Assembly: GCF_047495875.1 (NCBI RefSeq)
Contig: NC_092471.1
Coordinates: 16,265,001 to 16,329,000 of the forward strand
Direction of reading: 5' to 3'
Length of the DNA: 64,000 bases
Origin: Pithys albifrons albifrons
Lineage: Eukaryota; Chordata; Aves; Passeriformes; Thamnophilidae
The notes below the pieces were generated by a model that was not told the DNA's origin, made no database searches, and was given only the letters and a program-made list of their open reading frames with translations. Of the stretch, positions 33,467 to 44,353 are shown in pieces. The stretch's first letter is position 1, and each line of letters begins with the position of its first letter. A program made the position numbers and the translations under genes.

Positions 33467-34745
33467 GTTCACAAATGATAAATCTAGCAGGGCACATTAT
33501 CTAGTCAGCTTCATCCAAGAAGTTATCTTCACTCTGCACATACATGGAACCCCTTGTACACCTTGTTAGAGCACTCTGCTGTGGATCATGCTGGCACTGG
33601 AGCAACCCCAGTGACTGAGTGCCAAGCAAGGGTGGGAGACACCTGATAAAGCTGCCCTGGCATGCAGGAACAGTGAAGGACTGAGTCCCAAGTGGTACTT
33701 CCCCACCGCCTGCCCCCAGTCACTGATAACAAAACAGAAAGTAATAGCCAACAGCTGCAGAAGCTCAGTGTGCCATCAGCCAGCACTGGCTCCTCCCACA
33801 TCCAGCGTGAAGATGATATAAGAAAGAAACCTGCCTGTATGGCTGCCTGCCACCATCACCCATCCAAAACATCTTACCTTTAAGCACCAGGTTTTTCCAG
33901 AGAGGCTTCCCCAGAGCCCTGCTGTGCCTCCATCCACTGGCACATAGCTCCTCCTTGCAGCAGACCTCAAGTCTCTTTCTGAGAAAAACCAGCCACAGCT
34001 GGGCACAGACCTGCCCTGTCTGCTCAGCCCTTTGAGGAACAGAGGGCAGCACTGGGCACTGCCCTTACCCCACCAGACAGCAAGCACCACTAGAAAAGAC
34101 ACACCTTTATTTTATTTCTTTTGAATACAAGGAGTTAAAGAGTTCACTCATTTAAGAGATCAACATATATCACTAGCCCAGAGGCTCAGGTGGGCAGACA
34201 AGTGGCTGTTGTCTGTCGCCATGTGCCAGCTGTCAGTCTCTGTCCAAGTCACCACTCTTGAACACTGTTGCATCTTCCAGACAGACTCCTGGGAAGCAAC
34301 AGCAGCATCTAAGCACTAGTGCTCCTGCCACATAGCACCTGACCCATGGGAAAGGCCATGAGCTGTGTCCCTTTCACCTCCCAGCCCTTGGTTACAGCAG
34401 CAAGGGATCACCAGAGCATCCCTGCAGCCTGCCCAGAGGTGAGGGCTCACTGCAGTGAGGGCTCATACCTGCTGCTCTGAGCTGAGCCTGCAAGGACGAG
34501 ATTGTCTGCTGATAAGCCTCACACTGGGCAGTCTTGTCAGCTGCAGGCAGGAGGCAACAAGATGTGTGCTCAGCCCACCCTGATCATCTCACCCCAGACC
34601 CTGCAGGCAGCAGCTGAGATCCTGCTCTACTCCCTAAACAAGAAGCCAGTGCCAGCCCCCTGGAGCTGCAGCTTCTGGGCTGCAGGCATGAGCACGGGTT
34701 GCAGGTGTCCTGCAGCCCTCAGAACAGCCAGCCCCACATACCAAG
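33467..34745. repeat. segmental duplication, copy A (tail of the coiled-coil gene)
   Basis: This block is closely similar to 38036-38892 in the same orientation. Shared runs include TTAAAGAGTTCACTCATTTA, GACAGCAAGCACCACTAGAA and the whole penultimate exon. Copy A holds about 340 bp (33.585-33.925 kb) absent from copy B, plus a 17-bp extra repeat near 34440-34465. The right end of homology falls at the donor site of the upstream coiled-coil exon (34742). Confidence 0.9.
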
Positions 34746-37700
34746 CTCGCCCTTCACTCGCTCCAGCTCTTTCTTCATGCGCTCCAGCTCCAAGGACAGC
34801 TGATGACCTGCAGACTGGCAAGGGCAGGGTGTAAATGTGATGTAGGGAGTGGTCACCCCCACGCAGCTCAGCCATAGCACAGCCCATTCTCTGGACACTG
34901 CAACCCATCCAACGCCCCAAGCCTGGCACCTTGGGGACCACTTCCAGGGGGTGTCCATCACAGCAGCAGTGCCTGGCAAAGGAGCCACTGTTCACTTAGC
35001 AGTGAGCACCAGCTAGCACCCATGGGCACCCAGGAATGCCTTTGGCAGGCTGCAGCAACAGAGTGAAGAGCCCTAAAACTTTGCAGGTAGGAGACGTCAT
35101 AACTTGGAACTTTATCTTGCTGCAAATTCTGGTCACCCCATCCTGGGTACATGTCCAACATGTCAGGAGGTGTAAAAGTGACAACAGAAGCCACAGGAGG
35201 TTTGCATGTTTCAAAAGGCCCTTAAAAAATTAACTGGAGTCTGCAGTCCCCCGAGAACTGTAGTGGTGATAAAGCCATGCAGTAAATGCCCACGGTCTTG
35301 TGTGAACCCTTGGGAAAGGCTAAACCAGCTCAGGTGCCTGCCAGGAAATTGGCAGCCCCAGGCCCCATCATCTTCCACCTCTGGCATAGCTGGCCTCAGA
35401 CACAGGCTGAACAGTGCTCCGTGGTGCCAGAACACAGCTGGCTCTTACCCGCTCTGCAGGGACTGCATCTTCACACCCTGAAGGCAGGACAGGGGCCAAC
35501 TTGCTGGACAAAGAGGACTCCACATATTCCCATGTCTGGTCAGCCTTACCTGTGAAGAGAGGTGTCAACACTAGAAACCTGCCATCCTCAGCTCCTCTTT
35601 AACCAGGACACATTGCTGCTTGAGACCAGGGAGGAGCAGAAGTCGTCCAAGAGGGCCAGAGGTCTCCCAGCACCTTCAGCCTAACACAGGTACTGCTGGC
35701 CTGGCCTGTATTGGTGCTGCTGGGAGAAGGTGCTCCTGCATGGCCTCTCTCCCAGCAGCTCTGGACTCCTGTCAGGAGTCTGCTTGCACAGGCAGCTGCC
35801 CTGGGCAGGGCAGGGCAGGGCAGGGCAGGGCTGTCCCAGCAGAAGGGGAACAGCCTCCTCACTACCTCTCCCTCTGCAGGCTGTTCAGCTGCAGTTCCTG
35901 GGATGGCAGAACACTTCAACTGCAGTGCAGGCTGAAACACCCAAATCCTGGTCTGTCAGGACCCAGCTGGGGAGCGGCACTGCCAAACAAGCAGCTGCCC
36001 ACGTATCCCCACGCTCACCTCAACAAAATGTAAGAATCCACCAGAGCCCAGTGCAGAAACAGGCTCTCCTCATGTGGTACACTCAGAGGATGCTTGGTTT
36101 TCAGCAGGCCTTTGGCAGTCAGGAGCCAGGAAAGCTCTGAAAGGGCTCCTCTCTACAGGGGAGCAAACTCCAGCTCCCCATTCCTGTGTGGGACCACACC
36201 TCCATACTGCTCACCTGCTCCCAAGACAGTCCCTACTGCAACCAGCTGTTCTTTGCTTTCACCACTTTCCTTCAGCTCTTGTGTCCTATTGCACAGTGTC
36301 TCCTGTGTAGCTGATCCTGAAGAGAGACCTAGAAAATGAAACTAAAGAGCATCAACCCCTGCTCAGAGAGTGCCCTGATGGACCAGGGCTGCTCCCTCTC
36401 CTAGGGATTAGCTTGAGCACCAGATTTGTTCAGGCTCTTTGCCCAGTGCCTCTCCAGGGAATGGGACTTCACCCAGCCTTGCTCCTCCACATTCCACCTT
36501 CCCTCCTCTGAGCCCAAGCACACACAGTCCCCTCCAGTCCTTACCCCAGGAACCGCTTTGACCCTGCAGCCGAGATCTGAATGTTCTTCCCGCAGCAGCA
36601 GTTCCTTCCCTCCCATAACTCTACAGCCTCTAAGGCTTCTGCCAAGACTCACCCTTAGAGAGGCAAAGGCGCTTGGATGAAGCCACTGTTCCCAAAGGCC
36701 GCAGTGAGGAGCGGGAATCCACGATGGGAATTGCCATTGAGAGTCTCGAAGAGGGCTGTTTGTGACTCACACCCTTGACAGCAGCTATAGTGGACAAACA
36801 TTAGGCACAGGGGCTGCTGCTGCTAAGCAGCCACACCACATCCCTCCCTGGGCAGCCCAGGGCTCAGCCAGGCTATCTGTCGTAGTCCCAGGGGCACCAA
36901 TATCCCATGACACCACAAGCATATGGGGCGAGGGCTCCAAATTCAGAGGGCTGCCAGCCCACACTGGCAGGAGGCCAGACAACTTCAACATCCCTTGGGG
37001 CACAAGCGAGTTTCCCAAGAGCCTGCCTGCATCACGCCCATGGACTCCCCGCTCCCCGTGCTCTGTCCCTGGCCATGCTGCAGCCCAGGCCCTCCCCCTT
37101 CCCTTCCAGCTGAACCATCAGCCTCATCCCCACTTCGCACAAGGCCAACTGGCAGGCGCAGAATTACTTTTCATCAGTTTGTCCCGAGGGGTGGGTTTGG
37201 GAAGGGCGGAAGGTTTTGCCTCCAGCAAAGCGCCGCTGGGATGCTGAAGCCTGGCCCTGGCAGGCGGCACCCCCTTCAGCCTGGCACCTGTGGGAGACAG
37301 GGGGTCTCTGCAGCGCCGGGCTCGCCGCGGCCGTGCCGGGGCTCCCCGCGGCGGCCCCGCTTACCTGCGGGCTGCAGGGGCCGCGCCTCGGAGCCCAAGC
37401 GCCCCGCGCCGGCCGAGGGGAGCCGCGGCCCCGGCGAGGCCCGTGCGCGGGCGAGGGCGAGCCTGGCGCGGCCGGGGCGGGGGGAGCGGCCGCCCGAGGG
37501 CTGCGGGGCCGCTGCGCGCCGGGCCCGGGCCGGGGGGCGAGCCCCGGGGGCAGCGCCGGCCGCGGGCTGCGGGAGGAACCGGGGCTGCTCGCGGGCCGGG
37601 CCCGGCGCTGGAGCAGCAGCGGCCTCGCTGATGCCCGAGTCCGGGGCCCGGCCGTCGGTCGGGGCGGGCACGGGCGTGGAGGTGAAGGGCCCGGGGGGGT

Positions 37701-37896
37701 CGGGCAACAGCGCGCTGTCCTCGGACCGGGGCCCGGCGGCAGCGCCGAGGCGCAGGCGGTCGGCGATGAGCCGGCACTCCTCCTCGAAGAAGCTGAGGTA
37801 GAGCGGCGAGTCCTGCCCGTATAGCGGCTGGGCGTGCTGCAGCAGGTCGGGGCAGTCCGGAGAGCCAGGGCTGGCCCCGGTGCCCGCCCGCCACAT
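34233..37896 (-). CDS. unrecognised gene, 342-aa protein with C-terminal coiled coil
   Basis: Six minus-strand exons join in phase: 37365-37896 (start ATG), 36653-36784, 35379-35549, 34742-34807, 34469-34540 and 34233-34288 (stop TGA). They total 1029 bp. Residues 1-177 are rich in Ala, Pro, Arg and Gly and probably disordered, after a conserved-looking stretch that includes PLYLSFFEEECRLIADRLRL (residues about 27-46). The middle contains RLSMAIPIVDSRSSLRPLG and a short acidic/serine region (DQTWEYVESSLSS). Residues about 279-325 form heptad-rich helix, LSLELERMKKELERVKGEL then QCEAYQQTISSLQAQLRAAG, a coiled coil. The protein ends KSGDLDRD. A minus-strand AATAAA lies at about 34.11 kb. I do not recognise the family. 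The clean phases, consensus splice sites, CpG promoter and duplicated intact last exons argue that it is real. It is possibly cytoskeletal or centrosomal, but that is only a guess from the coiled coil. Confidence 0.72.
35801..35830. repeat. GGGCA pentanucleotide microsatellite
   Basis: Five tandem GGGCA units, in intron 2 of the coiled-coil gene (between its exons 36653-36784 and 35379-35549). Confidence 0.85.
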
Positions 37897-38000
37897 CCCG
37901 CCTCGGCACCCCGGGAGAGCCGGGAACCGCCGGGAGAGCCGGGAACCGCCGCCCGCCTCCGCCCTGCTCCCGCCCCGTCCGCTCCCCCGCCACGCCAGCC
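37150..38000 (-). promoter_or_regulatory. CpG island over first exon of the coiled-coil gene
   Basis: Very high GC and CpG density covers the first coding exon (37365-37896), its donor (GCAG/GTAAGC) and about 100 bp upstream. Promoter function is inferred from composition and position. A short tandem repeat, GGGAACCGCCGGGAGAGCC twice, lies at about 37912-37950. Confidence 0.6.
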
Positions 38001-38035
38001 CCCAAGGTCAGGCAGACTCCGCTTCACGGCCCTTT

Positions 38036-38892
38036 TGCTTACAAATGAGAAATCACGCAGGACACCCTATCTGGTCAACTCTCTCAGTGCCCACACCACG
38101 AAGTTATCTTATCATGCATATGAAGGGAACCCTTGTTAGTGCACTCTGCTGCGCCTCCAGCCACCAGCACCCAGCTCCTTCCTGCAGCAGCCTCCTTGGG
38201 CTGACTTGCTCCATCTGCCCAGCCCTTTGAGGAACAGAGGGCAGCACTGGGCACTGCCCTGACCCCACCAGACAGCAAGCACCACTAGAAAAGACACACC
38301 TTATTTTATTTCTTTCAAATACAAGTAGTTAAAGAGTTCACTCATTTAAGAGATCAACATATATCACTGAGCCAAAGGTGGCCAGAGAAGTGGCTGTGTC
38401 AGTCTCTGTCCAAGTCGCCACTCTTGAACACTGTTGCATCTTCCGGACAGACTCCTGGGAAGCAACAGCAGCATCTAAGCACTAGTGCTCCTGCCACATA
38501 GCACCTGACCCATGGGAAAGGCCATGAGCTGTGTCCCTTCCACCTCCCAGCCCTTGGTTACAGTAGCAAGGGATCACCAGAGCATCCCTGCGGCCTGCCC
38601 AGAGGTGAGGGCTCATACCTGCTGCTCTGAGCTGAGCCTGCAAGGACGAGATTGTCTGCTGATAAGCCTCACACTGGGCAGTCTTGTCAGCTGCAGGCAG
38701 GAGGCAACAAGATGTGTGCTCAGCCCACCCTGATCATCTCACCCCAGACCCTGCAGGCAGCAGCTGAGATCCTGCTCTACTCCCTAAACAAGAAGCCAGT
38801 GCCAACCCCCCGGAGCTGCAGCTTCTGGGCTGCAGGCATGAGCACGGGTTGCAGGTGTCCTGCAGCCCTCAGAACAGCCAGCCCCACATACC
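38036..38892. repeat. segmental duplication, copy B, with two intact terminal exons
   Basis: Second copy of the 33.47-34.75 kb block, about 140 bp upstream of the start codon of the gene whose tail it duplicates. On the minus strand it keeps a penultimate exon at 38619-38690 (72 bp, identical peptide QCEAYQQTISSLQ) and a last exon at 38399-38454 (stop TGA, with one Leu-to-Pro change in VCLED). It also keeps the 3' UTR with an AATAAA-type signal near 38.30 kb. It stops at the donor of the missing upstream exon. An orphan tail, or the remnant of a tandem whole-gene duplication. Confidence 0.85.
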
Positions 38893-39024
38893 AAACTCTT
38901 TTCCACTGGTTCTCCTGCCCTGCCGGTTCCCACCCCACTCAGGTGGTTCCCTCACTCCGCCCCGGCCATGCTCGTTCTTTCCCGGTGGTTCCCCCACCCC
39001 AGCCGCCCCCAGGACGAGGCAGAG

Positions 39025-40691
39025 ACTTGGCTTCACAGTGGTTTAATGCGAACGGCACCGGGACGTTACACTGGACAGGGTGCAGACAGCTGGGTGGATG
39101 GCAGCCCCGCAGGGCTGGGGAAGGGACCGCCCCGAGCGCTACCGGCGGGTCAGGGAGGCGGGGACCGACCGAGCTCCTCTGCGGGCACTGCCGCCTCCAC
39201 CGGCACCGGGCTCCACGCTGCCCCACGGCCCTTCTGGGGCCGGGCCGGCCCCCGGAGTGATCCCCTCGCTCTTTCAGCGACTTCTCCCCAAGAGCCACCT
39301 CTTGCCGAACAACGCTGGTTCCTCACCAGGAAACGCAGGAGACGTGGGGAAGGCCTCAGGGAACGTTCCTGGAACGGGAGGGCAGCCACTGCAGGTCTGT
39401 GCTCCAAGAAAGGCTCTACTTTACCACCCGAAAGTGACCAAGCACTTATAAACCAGCCAGCCTTGACCTGCAGAGGCCCCAAGCTGAGGCCCAATCTCAC
39501 TCATCACAGCTGTGGCAGCTGGTGGAGCCTCCAAAGAACAGTTCTGCTGCAGCAAGTCTCAGCCTCATGGTCCCCTCAAGCTCTGAACATTTCCCTGATC
39601 AGTCATGTGTTCCTGCTTCCACATAAGTGACTGCCTAACTCACTGCAGAACAGGGGAGAACACATGAAGAGCCATTGTCACTTCTGCTTTCTGAAGCAAA
39701 TATCTAACCTCGGAGTGACTGACCAGTTCTCTGCCTTCCTTTTCTGGAGAGGTGGCCTCACCCCAGGCCCCACTGCTGGGCTCTTCCTATGGCAGCCATC
39801 ATGGATGCATCCTACAACTGCTCCTGCCAGCCTTCTCTTGCTCCTCCTCAGCCAGACCCGCCTGCTCCTCCCTGCAGCTGGAGTGCAGGATAAGGTCACC
39901 AGGCTCAACCAAACTGCAGGGACACCAGCACAGCAGCCCATACCACTCCAGGCTGTGGCATTTCCAAAACCCTGGGCCAAGGCATCACAGCACACATGGC
40001 TGCAGCCCAGACTATCCCATCTTCCACGTGCCAAATGGCCCACACAGAGCATCATGAGAGCACACGGCATGGAAACCCCTTGAGCTGCCAGCAGCAGGCA
40101 CAAATACACCAAATAGGTCTGTAATGCAGGAGGCTGAGAGTGGGGTTCAAGTAGGTGTTGGGTCTCAGCACTTCCAGACAGTGAAGAATGGGGGTTTCAT
40201 GCAGGGTGAATGGAGTGGATGAGAGACCGACACACCCAGGCACCTACTCACTGGTTTGGATAAACCTTACTAGAACGCTAATACCTGATGTGATCACTGA
40301 CCAACATGACAACTGCTATTCTTCAAAGTCTCCTGCAGAGATGCTTGGGGCTGCACAGACAAGGGAGTGAAGGTCATCTCATACCTTCCCGTACAGGGAG
40401 AGAGGCAGCTCCTACACCAGAATGCCATAAGCAAGTTCCTGCTCCACACCTATCCACATCTGCCCCTACACGTGGGACAACACGCTCACTTGCATAAATT
40501 TTCATACGTTTAGGCCAAGACCACAGCCCAGTAGAACAAACTGCTGCCAGTTACAAAAGAGGAAAATACTGAACAAACTTGGGAGGTTCAAGAGAGGAAA
40601 AGCTGGTTCAGAGAAGACAGATTTAGTGTAAAAATAAATGTCATTTTTGCAGGAGGGAGGGTGGAATGGAGGAAGACAGTGCCAGGTGCTC
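39025..40691 (-). other. SNX12: probable SNX12 3' UTR
   Basis: Follows the SNX12 stop codon at 40692 on the minus strand. A minus-strand ATTAAA at 39042-39047, just inside the left end of this interval, is the likely poly(A) signal, giving a 3' UTR of about 1.65 kb. No other gene is recognised here. The 3' end would stop about 130 bp short of duplicated copy B. Confidence 0.5.
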
Positions 40692-43353
40692 CTACTGGCG
40701 CACTTTCCCTGGGACGTAATTCCTATCAATAGTCTCCTCTTGCAGGAACATATGTAAGCAGCGCTCGTTCTGTGCCAGTGGGTGTCCAGCAATTCTGGAA
40801 GAAAATCAGATGTGGAGGTTAGCACAGCTGCCACCAAGACCCCCACGCCTCTGTTCCCTGTAGGAGGGAGTCAGGCAACCAGCTCAGCACACCCACACCA
40901 CGCTCAGCCCAAGGTCACCCCTTGGTGCAACAGGACTAGTAAGAGGTGCTTGAGAGCACAGGGTGTTCCCTCCCAGGCCCTGCCCTGATCCAACAAGCTG
41001 TGTTGGTGAGTCTCTGCAGCACAGCTGTTCTGCTAATACTCACTGCACTGTCAAGAGAGAGCATGGAACATAACCTAAGCTCGAGGCAGCACTTGCTCCA
41101 GTACCAGTTTCATACCCAGCTGCAGGCACTGCCCTTCAGCATCAGCACCTGCCAGCAGCAGGCCAAGACTCCAGACTCCCTCACAGCCCTCTTCCACCAA
41201 CAGCAGCCAGAGGCAGCACACAGCAAACCCAGGACATGAAGCTTACTTGTTAATAAACTGTTCTAGTCCTTGTCTCCGCTCCTCGATGAAAGACTCCTCA
41301 AAAATGCCTTCATCTCCTCGGAAGGGCAGCTGTCGTTTCAAAGCTTTTCCAGGCAGCGGTGGCACTACAATCTGAAAGCACAGAATCACCCTGTCAGCAG
41401 AACAGCCACCTGTGATCAGATATCCTTTGCTATTTGATGCTCATCTCCAGCCCCATTATGTGGGCAGAGCCACAAAAAAGTGCCCACCACCACAGCCTCT
41501 CTGCTGGGCAGCCCAAGATTACGGCTGTAGCTGTTCCCACATGTCCTGGTTTCAGGAACAGGCAGGTCTGAGCCAGGCCTCACCTTACTGTCTCGTTCCA
41601 GCTCATTCTTCAGCCATTCAAAGTCGCTGTATCGTCTCCTCACACATGACTCCTTTAATTTGAAGATTGGGAGGTTTGTCTGTAACAAAGCAAAGGAGTT
41701 AATTTGCTCTGGAAGCCACACAGTATCTCAATATGTAACTGAAAACCTGAAGCTACAATGAGAAAATGAAGCCCCGTAGAATGAGGCATGACAGAACACT
41801 CCATTTCCTTACTCAGGACAGAGAACACCAAAACCCTTCAGGTCCAAGCAAGCCAGGCTACTCAGTGCCAGCCATTCCCTCCCTCTCAAGTGACTATTTC
41901 AGGAACACATCCTTCCCAGGGGCACAGACTGGAACCAGTGCTGACAGCATAGAGGATGATTTCCCTCCCCCCCCCAACCCGAGTTCACTACAAGAGGGTT
42001 CCACAGAAGCCTGCAGAGCAAAAGAATGTCAGACCCAACACTGGCATCTCCATGGAAGAACTAAAGGAGGAAATCTTTTCCCAGCCACTGTTCAAGGCCA
42101 GACCTCACACAACAATCACAGAATCACACAGAACCACAGACTATTCTGAGTTGGAAGGACCCTCAGGGATCATCGAGTCCAACTCTTAAGTCAATGGCCC
42201 ACATGGGGGATTGAACCCATGACCTTGGCATTATTACAACCAAGTTTTAACCAGAACAGACCACCTACCCTAACAAGCTTTTCCGTATCTGTCTTGTGTT
42301 ACTGGAGAAATGTGAAGTAATCCCCACCTTTCTACCCTGCCACTGGAGCCCAGCAACTGACAGCTTCACTTTTAAATTTCAACCTTCAATTGCACCTTTA
42401 TCCCATCAACGCAGCCTGAAACATTTCAGGAACTGAAGCAGCAAAACCTTCTGACAGGGAGCACTCGGATGAACATGGGTATTACAACACGATTAACTAT
42501 ATTCTTAAGAAGACTACGAGGTAAACCCAGCAGCTTTCAAAGCAGCTCCGCTGGTTTCAGTGGGACTAAGTGGTTCCCATTGCCACCTGCAGGCTGATAG
42601 GAGCCAAGCGCCGGAGAAGAAAAACAGCGAACACCAATTCTTCTGCAAGGCAGGGGACTCAAATAACGCTATGAACAGAAATCTAAACCAGCACCACATC
42701 GCATGTTAAAGGGAGCTTGTTCTAGGGGAATCTCAATGTTATTTTCTTCAGCTGTCAGACGCAGAGCTGTGAAAGGCTCAGTTCACCTTGGTTAGGGCTC
42801 AGTGAACACTGCAAGAAGTGTTCAGCCTGCTGCATACGCTCCCGGGTCACAGGCCCCCAGTAGAGCAGCCTAGAAGGTGCAGCCAGCCCCGAGACACCAC
42901 TGCCAGCGTTCCTGTGCTGTTGGGGATAACCCGCACGCCCTGCTTAGCAGCCACGCACCGGGGCCGCAGCGCGAGGACGGGCGCAGGACCTGCTAAGGCA
43001 GCACCTCCCTGCCCGCACCAGCCCCCGCCGAGCGGCCCCGGCGAGCCCAGCAGCGCTGACCTTGAGCCTCGGAGCCCCCTCAGCCGCCGCTGCCAGCAGC
43101 GACACCGCCCCGGGGCTCCCCGGCCCCGCCGCCCCTCCCCAGGCCGCGCCCCCGCGCCCGGGGCGTTCCGGCCCCGAAGGCCCCGCACCCGCATGCGGAG
43201 CTCGTAGCTGGTGTATCTGGCGCGGCCCATGCCCACGGTCTGCGGGTTGAAGATGTCGATCTCGAGGAAGTTGCTGGGCGGCCCGTACGCGTCCGTGAGG
43301 TCCTGCGGCTTCGCGTTGAGGCGCCGGGTGTCGGCCACGGCCGCCTCCGACAT
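40692..43353 (-). CDS. SNX12: SNX12, sorting nexin 12, complete CDS
   Basis: SNX12 is a small PX-domain sorting nexin of early endosomes that binds PI3P and takes part in recycling of membrane cargo. Four minus-strand exons, 43189-43353, 41584-41679, 41247-41371 and 40692-40794, join in phase to 489 bp, 162 residues, the same length as the human protein. The start reads MSEAAVADTRRLN. The PX domain runs from about residue 28. It includes RRYSDFEWL with the phosphoinositide-binding Arg, the proline loop VVPPLPGKALKRQLPF (the lysines lie in the lipid-binding region), and GLEQFINKIAGHPLAQNE. The end is DRNYVPGKVRQ. Intron 1 (about 1.5 kb) carries a SINE. Its promoter is shared with or adjacent to that of FOXO4, as in human Xq13.1. 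Confidence 0.96.
42118..42262 (-). repeat. tRNA-Ile-derived SINE (TguSINE1 type), slightly truncated head
   Basis: Fourth copy of the SINE in the window. On the minus strand the tRNA-Ile-like head starts inside the A box (TGGTTAAAACTTGGTT), followed by the B box and the CR1-like tail. It lies in SNX12 intron 1, in the gene's sense. Confidence 0.8.
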
Positions 43354-44353
43354 GGTGGTGGTGCCGCCGCCCTGCCCGGCCCGGCCCGCCCCGCCCGCTG
43401 CCGCAGCCCGCCCCGCCCCGCGCATGGCCGTGCGGCGCCCGCCCGCCGCCTGCATAAACTCACGGCTATCCAGGGTCCGGGGTCTCCTCAGCCACCGCCC
43501 CGCCCGCGCACCGGCGCACGGCGCTTGCCCGCCGCCTGCATAAGCTGGCAGCTATCCAGGGTTCGGGGCCCACCCAGCGGCCGCCCTGCCAGCGCCGCCG
43601 CGCGGCCGTTCCCTGCATAAGCGTGGCGGGTATTCAGCCCGCGGGGCCCGCCCCGGAACCTGCATGGCAGAGGCGCTCCCGGTGCTGCTCCCGGGGCACG
43701 GCCTGAGGCCGAGGCGTGGGACGGGAACGGGGCGGGGGACCGAGAAACGCACACAGGGACTGCCCCATGCAGCGTCTGGGGCGCTGTCACCCCTGGGCAC
43801 GGTTCGGCGCGGGGACCTCAGGGCCCCGGAACCTGGTTGCGCGGTTCTGACGGGCCGCCGGGGACGCGGACCCGCCGCGCCTTGCGCCAGGGCGTGTCCC
43901 GGAAGCGGGGCCCGTCCGTAATGGGACGGCGGAGAGAGCGGTGCTCCCGGCCCACCCCGCGGTGCTCTCTGAGGCGGGCGGAGGGGCGGCGATCGCTGCG
44001 GGCGCGGCGGGGCCATGTCGCGATAGCGGGGGAGCCTCTCCCGCCGCGGGTTATGTAAGCGCGGCCGCCGCGGGGCACGCTGGGAACTGTAGGCGCGTCA
44101 GCGCGCCGCCTGCCACGCGCACCCTCCTGGGGCACGCCCCGCCTCCTGCCGCGGGGGCCGCTGGGTACTGTAGTCCGTTAGCCCTGGCGCGCCGCGCGCC
44201 ACTGCCCCGGCGGGACTACGGCTCCCGGCGCACCCCGCGCGCGCAGGCGCGGCGCGCGGCGCTGCTCGCTGGTAAACAGAGCAGCGCGGCGGCGGCGGGC
44301 CCGGGGCGCACAAAGGGGCGGCGCGCGGCGCTCCGCGGGCTCAGGCGGCGCCC
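43354..44353. promoter_or_regulatory. SNX12-FOXO4 divergent CpG-island promoter with ZNF143-like motifs
   Basis: The two start codons, SNX12 at 43353 (minus) and FOXO4 at 44354 (plus), are 1000 bp apart in continuous CpG island. Three motifs resemble the ZNF143/STAF site (ACTACAATTCCCAGCATGC type). They are CGCTGGGAACTGTAGG at 44078-44093 (inverted), CGCTGGGTACTGTAGTCC at 44159-44175 (inverted), and GGGACTACGGCTCCCGGCGC from 44212 (direct). They are all on the FOXO4 side. Regulation by ZNF143 is inference from the motif. Confidence 0.7.
43443..43670. repeat. three imperfect tandem units in the SNX12 promoter
   Basis: The word CGCCTGCATAA and what follows (GCTATCCAGGGTYCGGGG) recur with unit starts TGCATAA at about 43451, 43537 and 43614. 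Spacings are 86 and 77 bp. The third unit is the most diverged. On the minus strand each unit offers TTATGCA close upstream of SNX12. Confidence 0.7.

Noticed and set aside
35407..35448. 42-bp intron splitting exon 3 of the coiled-coil gene (GTAAGAG...TTCAG)
   Set aside because: Too short for a vertebrate intron. It is a multiple of three with no stop, so reading straight through gives one 171-bp exon with correct phase.
36923..37801. Long plus-strand open frame of 292 codons
   Set aside because: It lies opposite the first exon of the minus-strand coiled-coil gene, in CpG-island DNA where stops are rare in all frames. It has no domain and no splice logic.
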